In this document: positions 54,884 through 64,000 of the stretch, piece after piece
Position numbering within the stretch: the stretch's first letter is position 1
How the letters are laid out: each line of letters opens with the position of its first letter
Assembly (NCBI GenBank): GCA_014058105.1
Contig: JACGCM010002205.1
Location: 3,658,001 to 3,722,000 of the forward strand
Direction of reading: 5' to 3'
Origin: Kingdonia uniflora
Taxonomy: Eukaryota; Streptophyta; Magnoliopsida; Ranunculales; Circaeasteraceae
Length of the DNA stretch: 64,000 nucleotides
The notes under the pieces: model-generated
What the model was told of the DNA's origin: nothing
Database searches by the model: none
What the model saw: the letters and a program-made list of their open reading frames with translations, nothing else
Made by a program: the position numbers and the translations under genes

Positions 54884-55479
54884 TGTAATGACCTAATTCC
54901 ATAAGGTCAAGATGGCTCAGAATTAGTTCTTACACCAATGATCCTGTGACAAAAACTAATGTAAAGCAAAAATTGGCACAAGTGATTTAGCATAGAAAAC
55001 CTTTGAATAATTAAAAAACCACGACCTCGAGTTGAGGGTTTTAGTAACAGTAACTTTTATTGCTTAAGGCTGATATCTTATTATAAGAGATCTCTCGAAC
55101 TAGAAATACTTGATCTTGTAAATAAGAAATTTGGTATTTGAGAATCTAGAAAATCTGATTTTTCTTGGTGATTTCCCATTTATTTTTCTGGTCCCTGTCT
55201 CTTCTAGAACTTTTTCTTTATATAGGCCTTGTCCGTAGTTCGTTATCATGCTGAAACACGTTCTCCGAATAATGAGGGAAGTGGTGGTTGACTGAGTAAC
55301 AATTGAGTTGGTGAGAGACATGTGTCTTTGACTTGTTCTTACTTTTCCATTGTGCTCGATTCACGATCTTCATCAGTTCGTTGTGTAGGTGTCAATGCTG
55401 ACAATTCATGTCGCGTGTAAAATGTACGAGTCTGATATGGAGGCAGTTCGAATTGGGTTAGGTCAAGGGATAGGTCCCT
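54884..55479 (-). repeat. 5' LTR of element C
   Basis: Begins TGTAATGACCTAATTCC on the + strand. The outer end reads gataggtccct, where the terminal dinucleotide of the other copy has been lost by mutation. It aligns with 50935-51541 over its full length. Confidence 0.85.
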
Positions 55480-55489
55480 ATAGAATCCA

Positions 55490-56400
55490 ATCCCAAAAGC
55501 AGGCTATGGCCGAGATGTGAGCTATATTGTTATAGTTATAGTAGCAGGTGTCCACTAAGGAGGACCAAATCTACCAACTTTAACTGGCTAACAATGAATT
55601 ATGCGATACCTTTGTCGCTGGACCTCAGCAGCGGCCCGGTGGTCTCCGCTTCGGTCAGCGAGTGTACGCCACACGAAGCCGCACCTGGTGACGGCATTTT
55701 GCCTCCAATTTGTGGCCTGGTATACGAGCACCAGCCCACGCTACTTCACCACCCATACCCATCATCCTGAAGACTGTCAGTAACCTCAGTTCTCCGTGGC
55801 CCCACTGCACCGCTGCCCCCCCTGTGCTCTATATGACAGGCCCACCTCAACAATGACCCATTTACTAACTTAGCCGCAATGACCCACCGCCACCCAGTCG
55901 CTATGCCCCATAGTATGGCAGAATATGACCCATGCTCTTGTAGCTGACTTAAAAGCCTGGCATGGCGACGGCTATACAAACCCTCCAAAGTGGTACCAAC
56001 CATACAGCCCCGATGACCCCTCTTACCCACCTAGACATGGCTACCGACCCCACGCTCAACGATATCTTGCCTACAATGATCAATTTCACGGCCGGTACCT
56101 CGGCACGCTTCCCTACAAACCACCTTACGAGTAGCATCATGAGACCTACTATGATGAATCATCCACCAGAGGTGGGGTCACTGCCTGACGGGACACCGAC
56201 ATCGGTGACCAACTACAATTAACAACCGCCTCTGTGGAGGTGCTAATAAAAAATATGCAAGGTGTTGATCCTACTAGGCAGTTAACCAAGGTTACCCTCT
56301 GTCAGATCCATAACATACCTTTTACGGTGGCCATCACGTCTTGCAGTTTCCAGCTCCACAAGGCAGTGTTATCGCCTCACCGATAACCAACGTACTGCCC
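55490..56400 (+). pseudogene. gag: gag remnant of element D
   Basis: A broken coiled-coil N-terminus (QVSTKEDQIYQL, LANNELCDTFVAGPQQ) is followed by a Pro/Tyr/His-rich stretch (55950-56215) in several frames. The conserved gag core found in A, B and C is not visible here. Either a deletion removed it or decay hides it. The assignment rests on position before protease. Confidence 0.4.
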
Positions 56401-56423
56401 ACAGAATTAAGGAGGGCACCGAG

Positions 56424-57000
56424 ATGCCACACGAGCAAGTAATCTACTTTACCGATAATGACCTTGGTTCAGTCTCCCATCCATATGATGACGCTTTAGT
56501 CATTTGGATCATAATAGAGGGTGTCCTCATAAAACATATACAGGAAGACTCGGGCAGCATCTCTAACATTCTGTATTTTTATGCCCTCAGAAAGGTAAAC
56601 ATGCAAGATTGCCTGGCACCATCCAAAATAAAGATCTCAGGCTTTAAAGGGTCCACTGAACGGGCCATGGGGGAGCTCGTTACTCAGGTATAGGCTGGAC
56701 CAGTCATGGTACCCACCACGTTTGTCATCATCAACAGCCCCACAGTCCATTATAGCGACGTTTAAGGACACGACTAGATCTACGCTATGAAGGCAGTCCC
56801 ATCTTCCTATCATCAGGTAATATGCTTTGCCATAAAATTTGGCTCATACCAGATACGAGGTTATTAGGTCGCGGCCCATATTTTATATGCCAACTCTTTA
56901 AAAAATTTGGTAGGCCGTGAGAAGTCCTTGAAAAAGGGGAAGAGTATCGCCACTAAGGACTAGCAACGAACTGGGAATGAGCCCATGGTGGTAGACTCGT
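56424..57000 (+). pseudogene. Aspartic protease of element D
   Basis: The frame 56424-56693 reads VSHPYDDALVIWIIIEGVLI, then IQEDSGSISNILYFYALRKV at the active-site position. The family motif is DTG or DSG; here DSG is kept but the preceding hydrophobic residues are altered. LVTQV and a stop follow, and the rest decays by 57000. Confidence 0.6.
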
Positions 57001-57107
57001 CCCCCATTCCTCGTTGCCCCAACATGCCAATTAAAATAAATGCTCAACCCTCTAATAAGAATGATGCAGTTATAGGCATGATCAGCAGAGACTGAACGCC
57101 GCCTCTC

Positions 57108-58020
57108 GTGGAGCCGATCGATAAGATTAACCTCGACAACCTCACGAGAATAACGTATATTGGTTCCTTATTGACAGGTGACGAGCGCTCGGATCTTATC
57201 ACCTTCCTCCAACAGTACAAAGATATCTTCGCATGGTCATTCGCCAAAATGCTGGGTATAGACCCTGACGTGGCCTGTTATTACTTGCACGTTAACGACA
57301 AAGCTACCCCCGTCAAGCAAAAACGGCGCCAAATAGCCCCAAGGTTACGGGGGAGCCATAAACGACGAGATCTAAAAGATACTAAGAGCAGGGTTTATCC
57401 GACCTGTGGATTACCCAGGATGGGTAGCTAATGTGGTGGCCGTCCCTAATAAGAATAGGAAAATGTGGCTCTGCATCATCACTGACTTCAGTAGACACTG
57501 TCCAAAGGATAGTTTTCCTATGCTCTTCATCACCAGACTAATCGATTCTACAGCCGAACACGAGCGGTCATCTTTCATGAACGGTTACTCCGGGTACAAC
57601 AAAATACCATTGGCAGCCGAGGACCAAGATGTACTTCCTTAACCACTGTGCAAAAACTATACTGTTATACCATCATGCCCTTCGGACTGAAGAACGCATG
57701 ATCCACTTACCAGTACCTCGTCACCACCATCTTTGAAGATCAATTGGGGAAAATAGTTAAAGTCTATATTAACGACATGCTCGTCAAGAGCAGGCTGAGT
57801 ACCGACCATCTCAACGACCATGAGACCGTCTTCACAAAGCTGCGATCCTATAAGATGCGACTAAACCCTGAGAAATATAGCTTTGGAGTCTCCTCAGGGA
57901 AGTTCCTAGGGCGCCTAGTCACTTAGCGAGGAATTGAGGCCAACCCCGATCAGATCCGTGACCTCGCCTGTATGCCATCACCACGGACGCTGAAGCAGGT
58001 TCAAGCCCCCGTAGGAAAAA
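57108..58020 (+). pseudogene. Reverse transcriptase of element D
   Basis: Linker LLTGDERSDLITFLQQYKDI, ATPVKQKRRQIAPRLRG, then in shifting frames VANVVAVPNKNRKMWLC, AEHERSSFMNGYSGYNKIPL and the active-site box VYINDMLVKSRLS (about 57765), where YIDD has become YIND. LNPEKYSFGVSSGKFLGRLV ends the thumb. Frameshifts near 57345, 57400 and 57640 and a stop at 57926 make it dead. Confidence 0.8.
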
Positions 58021-58995
58021 TTGCCGCACTCGACCGCTTTATTTACAAAGCCTCCTACAAATGTCGTCCTCTATTCTAATGCATCCGTCAGAACAAAAAA
58101 TTACCTATGGAATGATGAATGGGAGGCCGCCTTCCAGAACATGCTGCGATACTTGGCCACCCCCCTAATCCTCAGTGTACCAAATGAACACGAGCAACGG
58201 GGCTTGTATCTCGGGAATATAGATGAATCTATCAGTGCAGTCATCATCCGTACAGATAACTAAACCGAGAAACCTGTATACTTCATCAGTGAAACCCTCA
58301 TGGGAGTAGAAATCTGATACTCTATAGTCAAAAAATTGGCCCTCACCCTGGTATGCGCCTCACTGAAGTTATGATCGTACTTCCAAGCCCATAGAATTAA
58401 GGTCATCACCACCCAACCTTTACGAGAGGTATTCGCAAAATAAAGATAAAACTCGCCGCATCGTAAAATGGGAAATCACTCTAGGGGAATTTGACATACA
58501 CTTTGAGCTGAGGCTTGCTGTCAAAGGATAGGCAGTCGCCGACCTCTTCGCTAACCTCCCCATTGATGATGACAACTGGCACAACAAAGAGGATGCCATT
58601 TAAGGGATGACAGCTATACACGGACGAATTTGTTAACGCGGGTGGCTCGGGTTTAAGGATAGTGCTGATTACTCCTACAGATGATAAAATTGAGAAGGCC
58701 ATACGGGTTAACTTCCCCCTTGGTAACAACGAAGCAGAATACGAGGCATTATTGTGCGGGGTCGATTTAGTGCTGGCCCTGGGCGTAGAAGAAATTTTCA
58801 TCTTTACCGACTCTCAACTAGTTGTTAACCAGCATAACGGGACGTTTCAGGCCAATGGCAGAATGTCTGACTATATGGATATCCTGAAACAATGATTGAG
58901 CAAGTTTAGAAAGGTCAACCTCAAGCACATTCTCCGCGGAAAGAATATGCACTCTGACACCCTCGCGTACTTAGCAGGAATCATTATCGACAGGC
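58021..58995 (+). pseudogene. RNase H region of element D
   Basis: Tether: LYLGNIDESISAVIIRTDN and KPVYFISETLMGVE. The second RNase H module starts with GGSGLRIVLITPTDDKIEKA and continues NNEAEYEALLCGVDLVLALG, EIFIFTDSQLVVNQHNGTFQ and the final NMHSDTLAYLAGIIID. Acidic catalytic positions are mostly kept. Stops lie at 58261, 58316, 58371 and 58893. Confidence 0.75.
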
Positions 58996-60270
58996 TCAGG
59001 ATTATTCAGGTGGAGATCCTTGACAAACCTAGCGTACTTGAGCATCTGATAGCGGCCATGCAAATCGATAGCTCTTTCGCCCCCACAGATACTGATAGGC
59101 ACCAACCATTTCTTGACTTCCTCGTGGTACACCACATACTACCCGTAGACCGGTCGGCCGCTGAGAGCCACCGTAATAGAGTAAGAAAATACACAGTCAT
59201 TAATGATGAACTCTACCAGACAAGCCTGCACTCTCCACAACTCACATGTAACGCTAAGGAAAGGGTAAAAAGAGTCATCGCTAAAATCTACGGCGTCTGT
59301 GGGGCACACACATTGGGTCACTCTATGGCCAATCGGGCTTGAATACAAGGCTTGTACAGGCCCACCATACGATAAGACTTCATAACGTATGCGCAAAAGT
59401 GCAACAAATGTTAAGTCTACGGGCACCTTATCCACGCCCCTGCAATTGACCTCCACACAGTCTCTAGCCCTTGGCCATTAGCAAAATTGGGGTTGGACAT
59501 AGTTGGGGAACTCCCAATGGCGAGCTGGAGGCGACAATGGTTGCTCGTTTTGATGGACTACTTTACCAAATGGGTCGAAGCGATACCCCTCGCTAGTATT
59601 AGGGAGGAAGAGGTAAACACCTTCCTATAGAAGCACATCATCACATGGTTCAGCATTCCAGTAGTTTTGTTGACTGACAATGGTGCACAATTTGTGGGCA
59701 ACAAGGTCGCAAAATTCATTTGACCTTACACCTTAAAAAATATTGCCCTCTAACCCAAAATACCCCCAGCGAAATGGGCAGGCAAAGGCCACTAACAAAA
59801 CAATAATCGATGGTATCAGTAAACATTTAGACGCGGCCAAAGGCTTATGGGTCGACGAGATGCCTCACGTCTTGTGGTCCTATCGCACGACGCCACGTAA
59901 GGGTATGGGCTTCACCTCGTTTATGCTCACTTATGGCTCTGATGCAGTACTTCCTACCGAGGTCATCGCCAATACTACAAGATCTCTAATTATTTACAGT
60001 GAGATCAATGAAAGACTCCTCACAAAGAAACTCGATCTGATAGACGAAACTTGAGAGGAAGCATCTCCCGCATGCTCAAGTATTAGGAAACACCCAAAAG
60101 AAACTATAACAAACGGGTGATCCCTCGGAAGTTCCACAAAGGGAACTACGTCATGAAAAAATTCTTCCCTATTGCTCACAATCATCACAAGGGTAAACTC
60201 CAGCCTAATTGGGAAGACCCATACCACATCTCCCGCGTGGTTGACGGAATACTTACTACTTACTAAATAG
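58996..60270 (+). pseudogene. Integrase of element D
   Basis: After LHSPQLTCNAKERVKRVIAK comes the zinc region: YGVCGAHTLGHSMANRA, then CNKC after a frameshift. The core has the first Asp in KLGLDIVGELPMASW, the second in VVLLTDNGAQFVGNK, and at the place of the catalytic Glu a Lys (NGQAKATNK, about 59775), which would abolish activity. KGLWVDEMPHVLWSYRTTPR and SFMLTYGSDAVLPTEVI complete the signature up to 60054, followed by a decayed tail. Stops at 59340 and 59630. Confidence 0.82.
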
Positions 60271-60399
60271 TAATGAAGAAGAGCTCAAATCCCCCTCGAA
60301 CACAATGAACCTTTGCAAATGGAATCAGTAGCAAAACGATACGTGTATATAGTTCGCCAAAATATATATTTTAAATTCCTGCCCCATACTCTTCTCACT

Positions 60400-60930
60400 G
60401 TACTGGGGGCGTCCTTGAAGTAGGACGTCCTCGTAAGGACGAGAATCATTTTTTCAAGTAAAAACGCATTCACCATAATTGGGGCGTCCTTGAATTAGGG
60501 CATCTTTGTAAATACGAGAGTCACTTTTTGAAGTAAAAGCGTACACATCATACTAGGGGTACCCTTGAAGTAGGGCGTTCTCAAAAAGACGAGAGTCACT
60601 TTTTGAAGTAAAAGTGCATTCACCATACTGGAGGGGTCCTTGAAGAAGGATGTCCTCGCAAATATAAGAGTCGCTATTTGAAGTAAAAGTCCGCTCACCA
60701 TACTTGGGGCATCCTCGAAGTAGGGCATCCTTGCAAAGACAAGAGTCGCTTTTTGAAGAAAAAATATACTCACCATACTGGGGGCGTCCTTCAAGAAGAA
60801 ACGTCCTCGCAACTATTAAAGTCACTTTTTGAAGTAAAAGCTAACTCACCAAACCAGGGGCAGTTTTGAAGTCGAACGTCCTCGTAACGATAAAGGTTAT
60901 TCGGACGATAAAGCATACAAAGTCCTGTGA
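60400..60930. repeat. 75-bp tandem repeat (about seven units)
   Basis: Units begin ggggcgtccttgaagtaggg, contain cgtcctcgcaaagacgagag and end tttttgaagtaaaagcgcac-tcaccatactg. Starts at about 60406, 60481, 60556, 60632, 60706, 60781 and 60857 give a 75-base period. The period is a multiple of three, so long frames on the minus strand read a 25-residue repeat; these are artefacts. Confidence 0.92.
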
Positions 60931-63900
60931 GGACTACCAAAAATGTTACTAGGCACTTCACACCTAATTGCCTCTCCAAGGTCGTTAAGACAAAAAAACG
61001 TACATAATCCTACGAAGACTATTGAAAGGTTGTTGGGCACTTCGCTCCTAACTGACTCTCTAAGGTCGTTAAGACGATGAAGCGTACATAGTCATACGAG
61101 GGCTACTAAAAAATTATTGGGCGCTTTGCGCCTAACTTCCCAACTAAGGTGGTTGAGATGACAGTGCGTAGATAGTCCTGCGAGGACTACTAAAAAGTTG
61201 TTGGGAACTCGCGCCTAACTACGTCCCTAAGGCCATTAAGACGACAAAGTGTACATAGTCCTACGAGAACAACTAAAAAGTTGGTAGAACTTCGTGCCTA
61301 ACTGACTCTCTAAAGTTGTTAAGATGGCAAGGCGTACAAAGTCCTACGAGGACTACCAAAATTTGTTAGGCACTTCGCGCTTAGCTGAATTTCTAAGGTC
61401 GTTAAGACGACAAAGTGTACATAGTCCTTCGACGACTACTAAAAAGTTAGGCACTTCACGCCTAACTAACTATCTAAGGTCGTTAAGATGACAAAGCGTA
61501 CATAGTCGTACGAGGACTACTAACAAAGTTATTGAACACTTTATGCCTAACTTCCCCTTTAAGGTCGAGAAGACGAAAATGCATACATAGTCCTACGAGG
61601 ACTGCTAAAAAGTTGTTGGGCACTTCGTGCCTAACTGCCTTTCTAAGGTCGTTCAGGTGACAAAGCATACATAGTCCTATGAGGACTACAAAAAGTTATT
61701 GGGAACTTTGTGCCTAACTAACTTTATAAGGTCGTTAAGACAATAAAGTGTACATATTCCTACGAGGGCTACTAAAAAGTTATTGGGCACTTCACGCCTA
61801 ACTGGCACTCTAAGGTCGTTAAGACTACGAAGCGTACATAGTCCGATGAGGAGTACAAAAGTTGTTGGGCACTTCACGCCTAAATGGCTCTCTAAGGTCG
61901 TTAAGACGATGCGGCGTACATAGTCGTTCAAGGACTATTAACATAGTTGTTGGGTACTTCGCGCCTAACTGCCCCTCTAAGGTCGTTAAGATGATAATGC
62001 GTACATAGTCCTTCGAGGAATACTAAAAAGTTGTTAGGCACTTCGCGCCTAACTGCCTCTCTAAGGTCGTTATGACGACAAAGAGTACATAGTCCTTCGA
62101 GGACTACTAAAAAGTTGTTGGAAACTTCACGCCTAACTGACTATCTAAGGTTGTTAAGACGACAAAGTGTACATAGTCTTATGATGAATACTTTAAAGTT
62201 ATTGGGCACTTCGCGCCTAACTTACTCTCTAAGGTCGTTATGACGACAAAGCATACATATTCCTATGAGGACTACTAATATGTTATTGGGCACTTCGCGC
62301 CTAATTGAATCTCTAAGGTCGTTAAGACCACACAGCGTACATAGTCCTACGAGGACCACTATAAAGTTGTTGGGCACTTTGTGCCTAACTGACTCTCTAA
62401 GGTCGTTAAGGCGATGAACCCTACATAGTCAAACGAGGACCACTAAAAATTTTATGGGCACTTTGCGCCTAACTCACTCTCTAAGGTCGTTAAGGCGATA
62501 AAGTGTACAAAGTCTTACGAGGAGTACTAAATAGTTGTTTGGCACTTCGCGCCTAGCTCACTCCCTAAGGTCATTAAGACGAAGAAGTATACATAGTTCT
62601 ACGAGGACTTCTAAAAAAGTTATTAGGTACTTTGCGCCTAATAAACTCTCTAAGGTCGTTAAATCAACAAAGTGCACATAGTCGTGCGAGGGCTATTAAC
62701 AAAGTTATTGGCCACTTCGCGCCTAACTGCCCCTCTAAGGTGGTTAAGACGACAACGCATGCATAGTCCTATGAGGGCTACTATAAAGATGTTGGGCACT
62801 TCACGCCTAACTGCTTCTTTAAGGTCATTAAGATTACAAAGCATACATAGTTCCACGAGGACTACTAAAAAGTTTATGGGAACTTCGTGCCTAACTGACT
62901 CACTAAAGTCATTAAGACGACAAGGCGTACATAGTCCTACGTGGACTTCAATAAGTTGTTAGGCACTTTTTGCCTAATTGAATCTCTAAGGTCATTAAGA
63001 CGACGAAGCATACATATCCTACAGGGACTACTAAAAAGTTGTTGGGCACTTCGCGCCCCTAACTGAATATCTAAGGTCGTTAAGACGATGAAGCGTACAT
63101 AGTCGTATGTGGACTACTAACATAGTTGTTGGGCACTTCACGCCTAACTACCCCTCTAAGGTTGTTAAGACGATAATGCGTACATAGTTGTACGAGGACT
63201 ACTAACAAAGTTGTTGGGGACTTTGCGCCTAACTGCCCCTCTACGGTCATTAAGGCGGCAACGCGTACATAGTCCTACGAGGACAACTAAAAAGTTATTA
63301 GGCACTTTGTGCCTAACTGATACTCTATGGTCATTGAGACGACAAAGCGTACTTAGTCCTACGAGGACTACGAAATTTTTTTGGGCACTTCGTGCTTAAC
63401 TGAATCTCCAAGGTCATTAAGACGACGAAGCATACATTGTCCTACGAGAAGTACTAAAAAGTTGCTAGGCACTTCATGCCTTACCAACTTTCTAAGGTCG
63501 TTAAGACGACGTAGTGTATATAGTAGTTCAAGGACTACTATCATAGTTGTTGGGCACTTCGCGCTTAAGTGCCCCTCTAAGGTCGTTAAGACGGCAATGC
63601 ATGCATAGTTCTAAGAGGACTACTAAAAAGTTTTGGGTACTTCGCACCTAACTGTCTCTCTAAGGTTGTTAAGACGACAAAGCGTACATAGTCCTATACG
63701 GACTACTAAAAAGCCACTGGACACTTTGTGCCTAACTGACTCTCTAAGGTTGTTAAGACCATACAGCGTACATAGTCCTACGAGGACCACTTAAAAGTTG
63801 CTGGGCACTTCGCGCATTGCTGACTCTTTAAGGTCATTAGGACGGCGAACCGTATATTGTCCTACGAAGACTACTTAAAAGTTGTTGGGTACTTCGTGCC

Positions 63901-64000
63901 TAAGTGACTCTCTAAGGTCGTTATGACGACAAAGTGTTCATATTCCTATGAGGATTACTAATAAGTTGTTGGGTACTTCACGCCTAACTGGCTTTCTATG
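60931..64000. repeat. 83-84-bp tandem array (about 37 units, runs off the window)
   Basis: Unit: gttgttgggcacttcgcgcc, taactgactctctaaggtcg, ttaagacgacaaagcgtaca, tagtcctacgaggactacta, aaaa. Distances between successive ctaaggtcgtt cores are 83-84 bases. Units vary by substitutions and small indels. A tcctacgagga core is itself a palindrome. The array follows the 75-bp array without a gap. It looks like the tandem arrays of Tat-type 3' regions that seed satellite DNA. Confidence 0.93.

Larger units (their letters stand above)
50935..55479 (-). mobile_element. Gypsy element C with gag and protease only
   Basis: Two LTRs of about 600 bp (50935-51541 and 54884-55479) bound a 4.5-kb minus-strand element. 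Primer site, gag and protease are recognisable. The reading then passes through the protease-RT linker and stops near 52640, where RT, RNase H and integrase are all missing. Structure and content fit a deletion derivative of the TR-GAG type. No clean 5-bp target duplication is visible (gaaat on the left, ataga on the right). Confidence 0.8.
55480..64000 (+). mobile_element. Degenerate Ty3/gypsy (Tat-like) element D with downstream tandem arrays
   Basis: Protease, RT, RNase H and integrase occur in order on the + strand, followed by two tandem arrays as in the long 3' regions of Tat-type elements. The protease-RT linker (KDIFAWSFAKMLGIDPDVAC) groups it with A and B, but it is a distinct family by sequence. 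The 3' LTR is not reached within the window. Both RT and integrase active sites are mutated. Confidence 0.78.

Noticed and set aside
55480..55484. Target duplication of element C
   Set aside because: gaaat on the left and ataga on the right do not match; the right LTR terminus has mutated.
60495..60825. Minus-strand ORFs of about 100 codons with repeated DAPSMV-like segments
   Set aside because: The 75-bp tandem period is a multiple of three, so open frames arise by repetition; no start context or family match.
61483..63608. Numerous 60-96 codon ORFs on both strands with repeated text
   Set aside because: They are read-through of the 83-84-bp array, and frames change between units.
60931..64000. 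CRISPR array
   Set aside because: Whole units repeat without unique spacers, and the context is a plant retroelement.
1..64000. tRNA, rRNA or other structured RNA genes
   Set aside because: No cloverleaf, rRNA segment or known ncRNA box arrangement could be recognised by eye on either strand.

Overview
The window is repeat-dense nuclear DNA of a flowering plant, probably a eudicot. The evidence is Ty3/gypsy LTR retrotransposons with Tat-lineage gag-pol order and an 'attggcrccgtctgtggga' type primer site, plant mobile domain (PMD) genes, PIF/Harbinger transposases with Myb-like and NAM-associated partners, a CACTA element carrying plant gene exons, and GT-AG introns. I found no intact single-copy host gene, rRNA, tRNA or CRISPR. 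Almost every coding region carries stops or frameshifts, so this is old, nested transposon sediment.

Layout. (1) 1-17.2 kb: Tat-type element A (+, 5' LTR 184-668) is split inside its RNase H domain by a related element B (-, 4689-13172). B has two 485-bp LTRs and a CTATT target duplication. Both have 62-bp tandem repeats downstream of integrase and an extra gene antisense to pol. (2) 18.2-41 kb: a cluster of PIF/Harbinger-like elements with 3-bp TTA/TAA duplications. Element 1 (20360-27398) is the most complete. Between its terminal repeats lie a PMD gene, a Myb-like/NAM-associated partner gene and a transposase. Element 0 (to 20289) is a PMD deletion derivative in mirror orientation. Element 2 (31647-35208) has transposase and partner but no PMD gene. 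Element 4 (from 35617) again has all three genes, with transposase and partner swapped. Element 3 (28429-31349) belongs to another PIF-like group and keeps only a Myb/SANT gene. Elements 0, 1 and 2 carry about three palindromes of the type gcgc-ttctgaa-gcgc in each end that can be examined; element 4 shows one looser example. (3) 41-50.4 kb: a decayed multi-exon coiled-coil gene (-) resembling the 'putative gypsy type transposon' family. Just upstream of it a CACTA element (45542-50369, TTA duplication) carries exons of a type I inositol polyphosphate 5-phosphatase (+) and a U11/U12-65K RRM segment (-). (4) 50.4-64 kb: gypsy element C (-, 50935-55479) has only gag and protease between its LTRs. 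Gypsy element D (+) is degenerate and is followed by a 75-bp tandem array and then an 83-84-bp tandem array of about 37 units that runs off the end.

How the genes relate. In Harbinger elements the DDE transposase and the Myb-like protein act together; the PMD protein would be a third element-borne product of unknown role. The gypsy elements follow the gag-protease-RT-RNase H-integrase plan. The most noteworthy signal is the PMD gene as a recurrent component of Harbinger-like elements, together with the shared subterminal palindromes. All family names come from motif recognition by eye; no database search was run.
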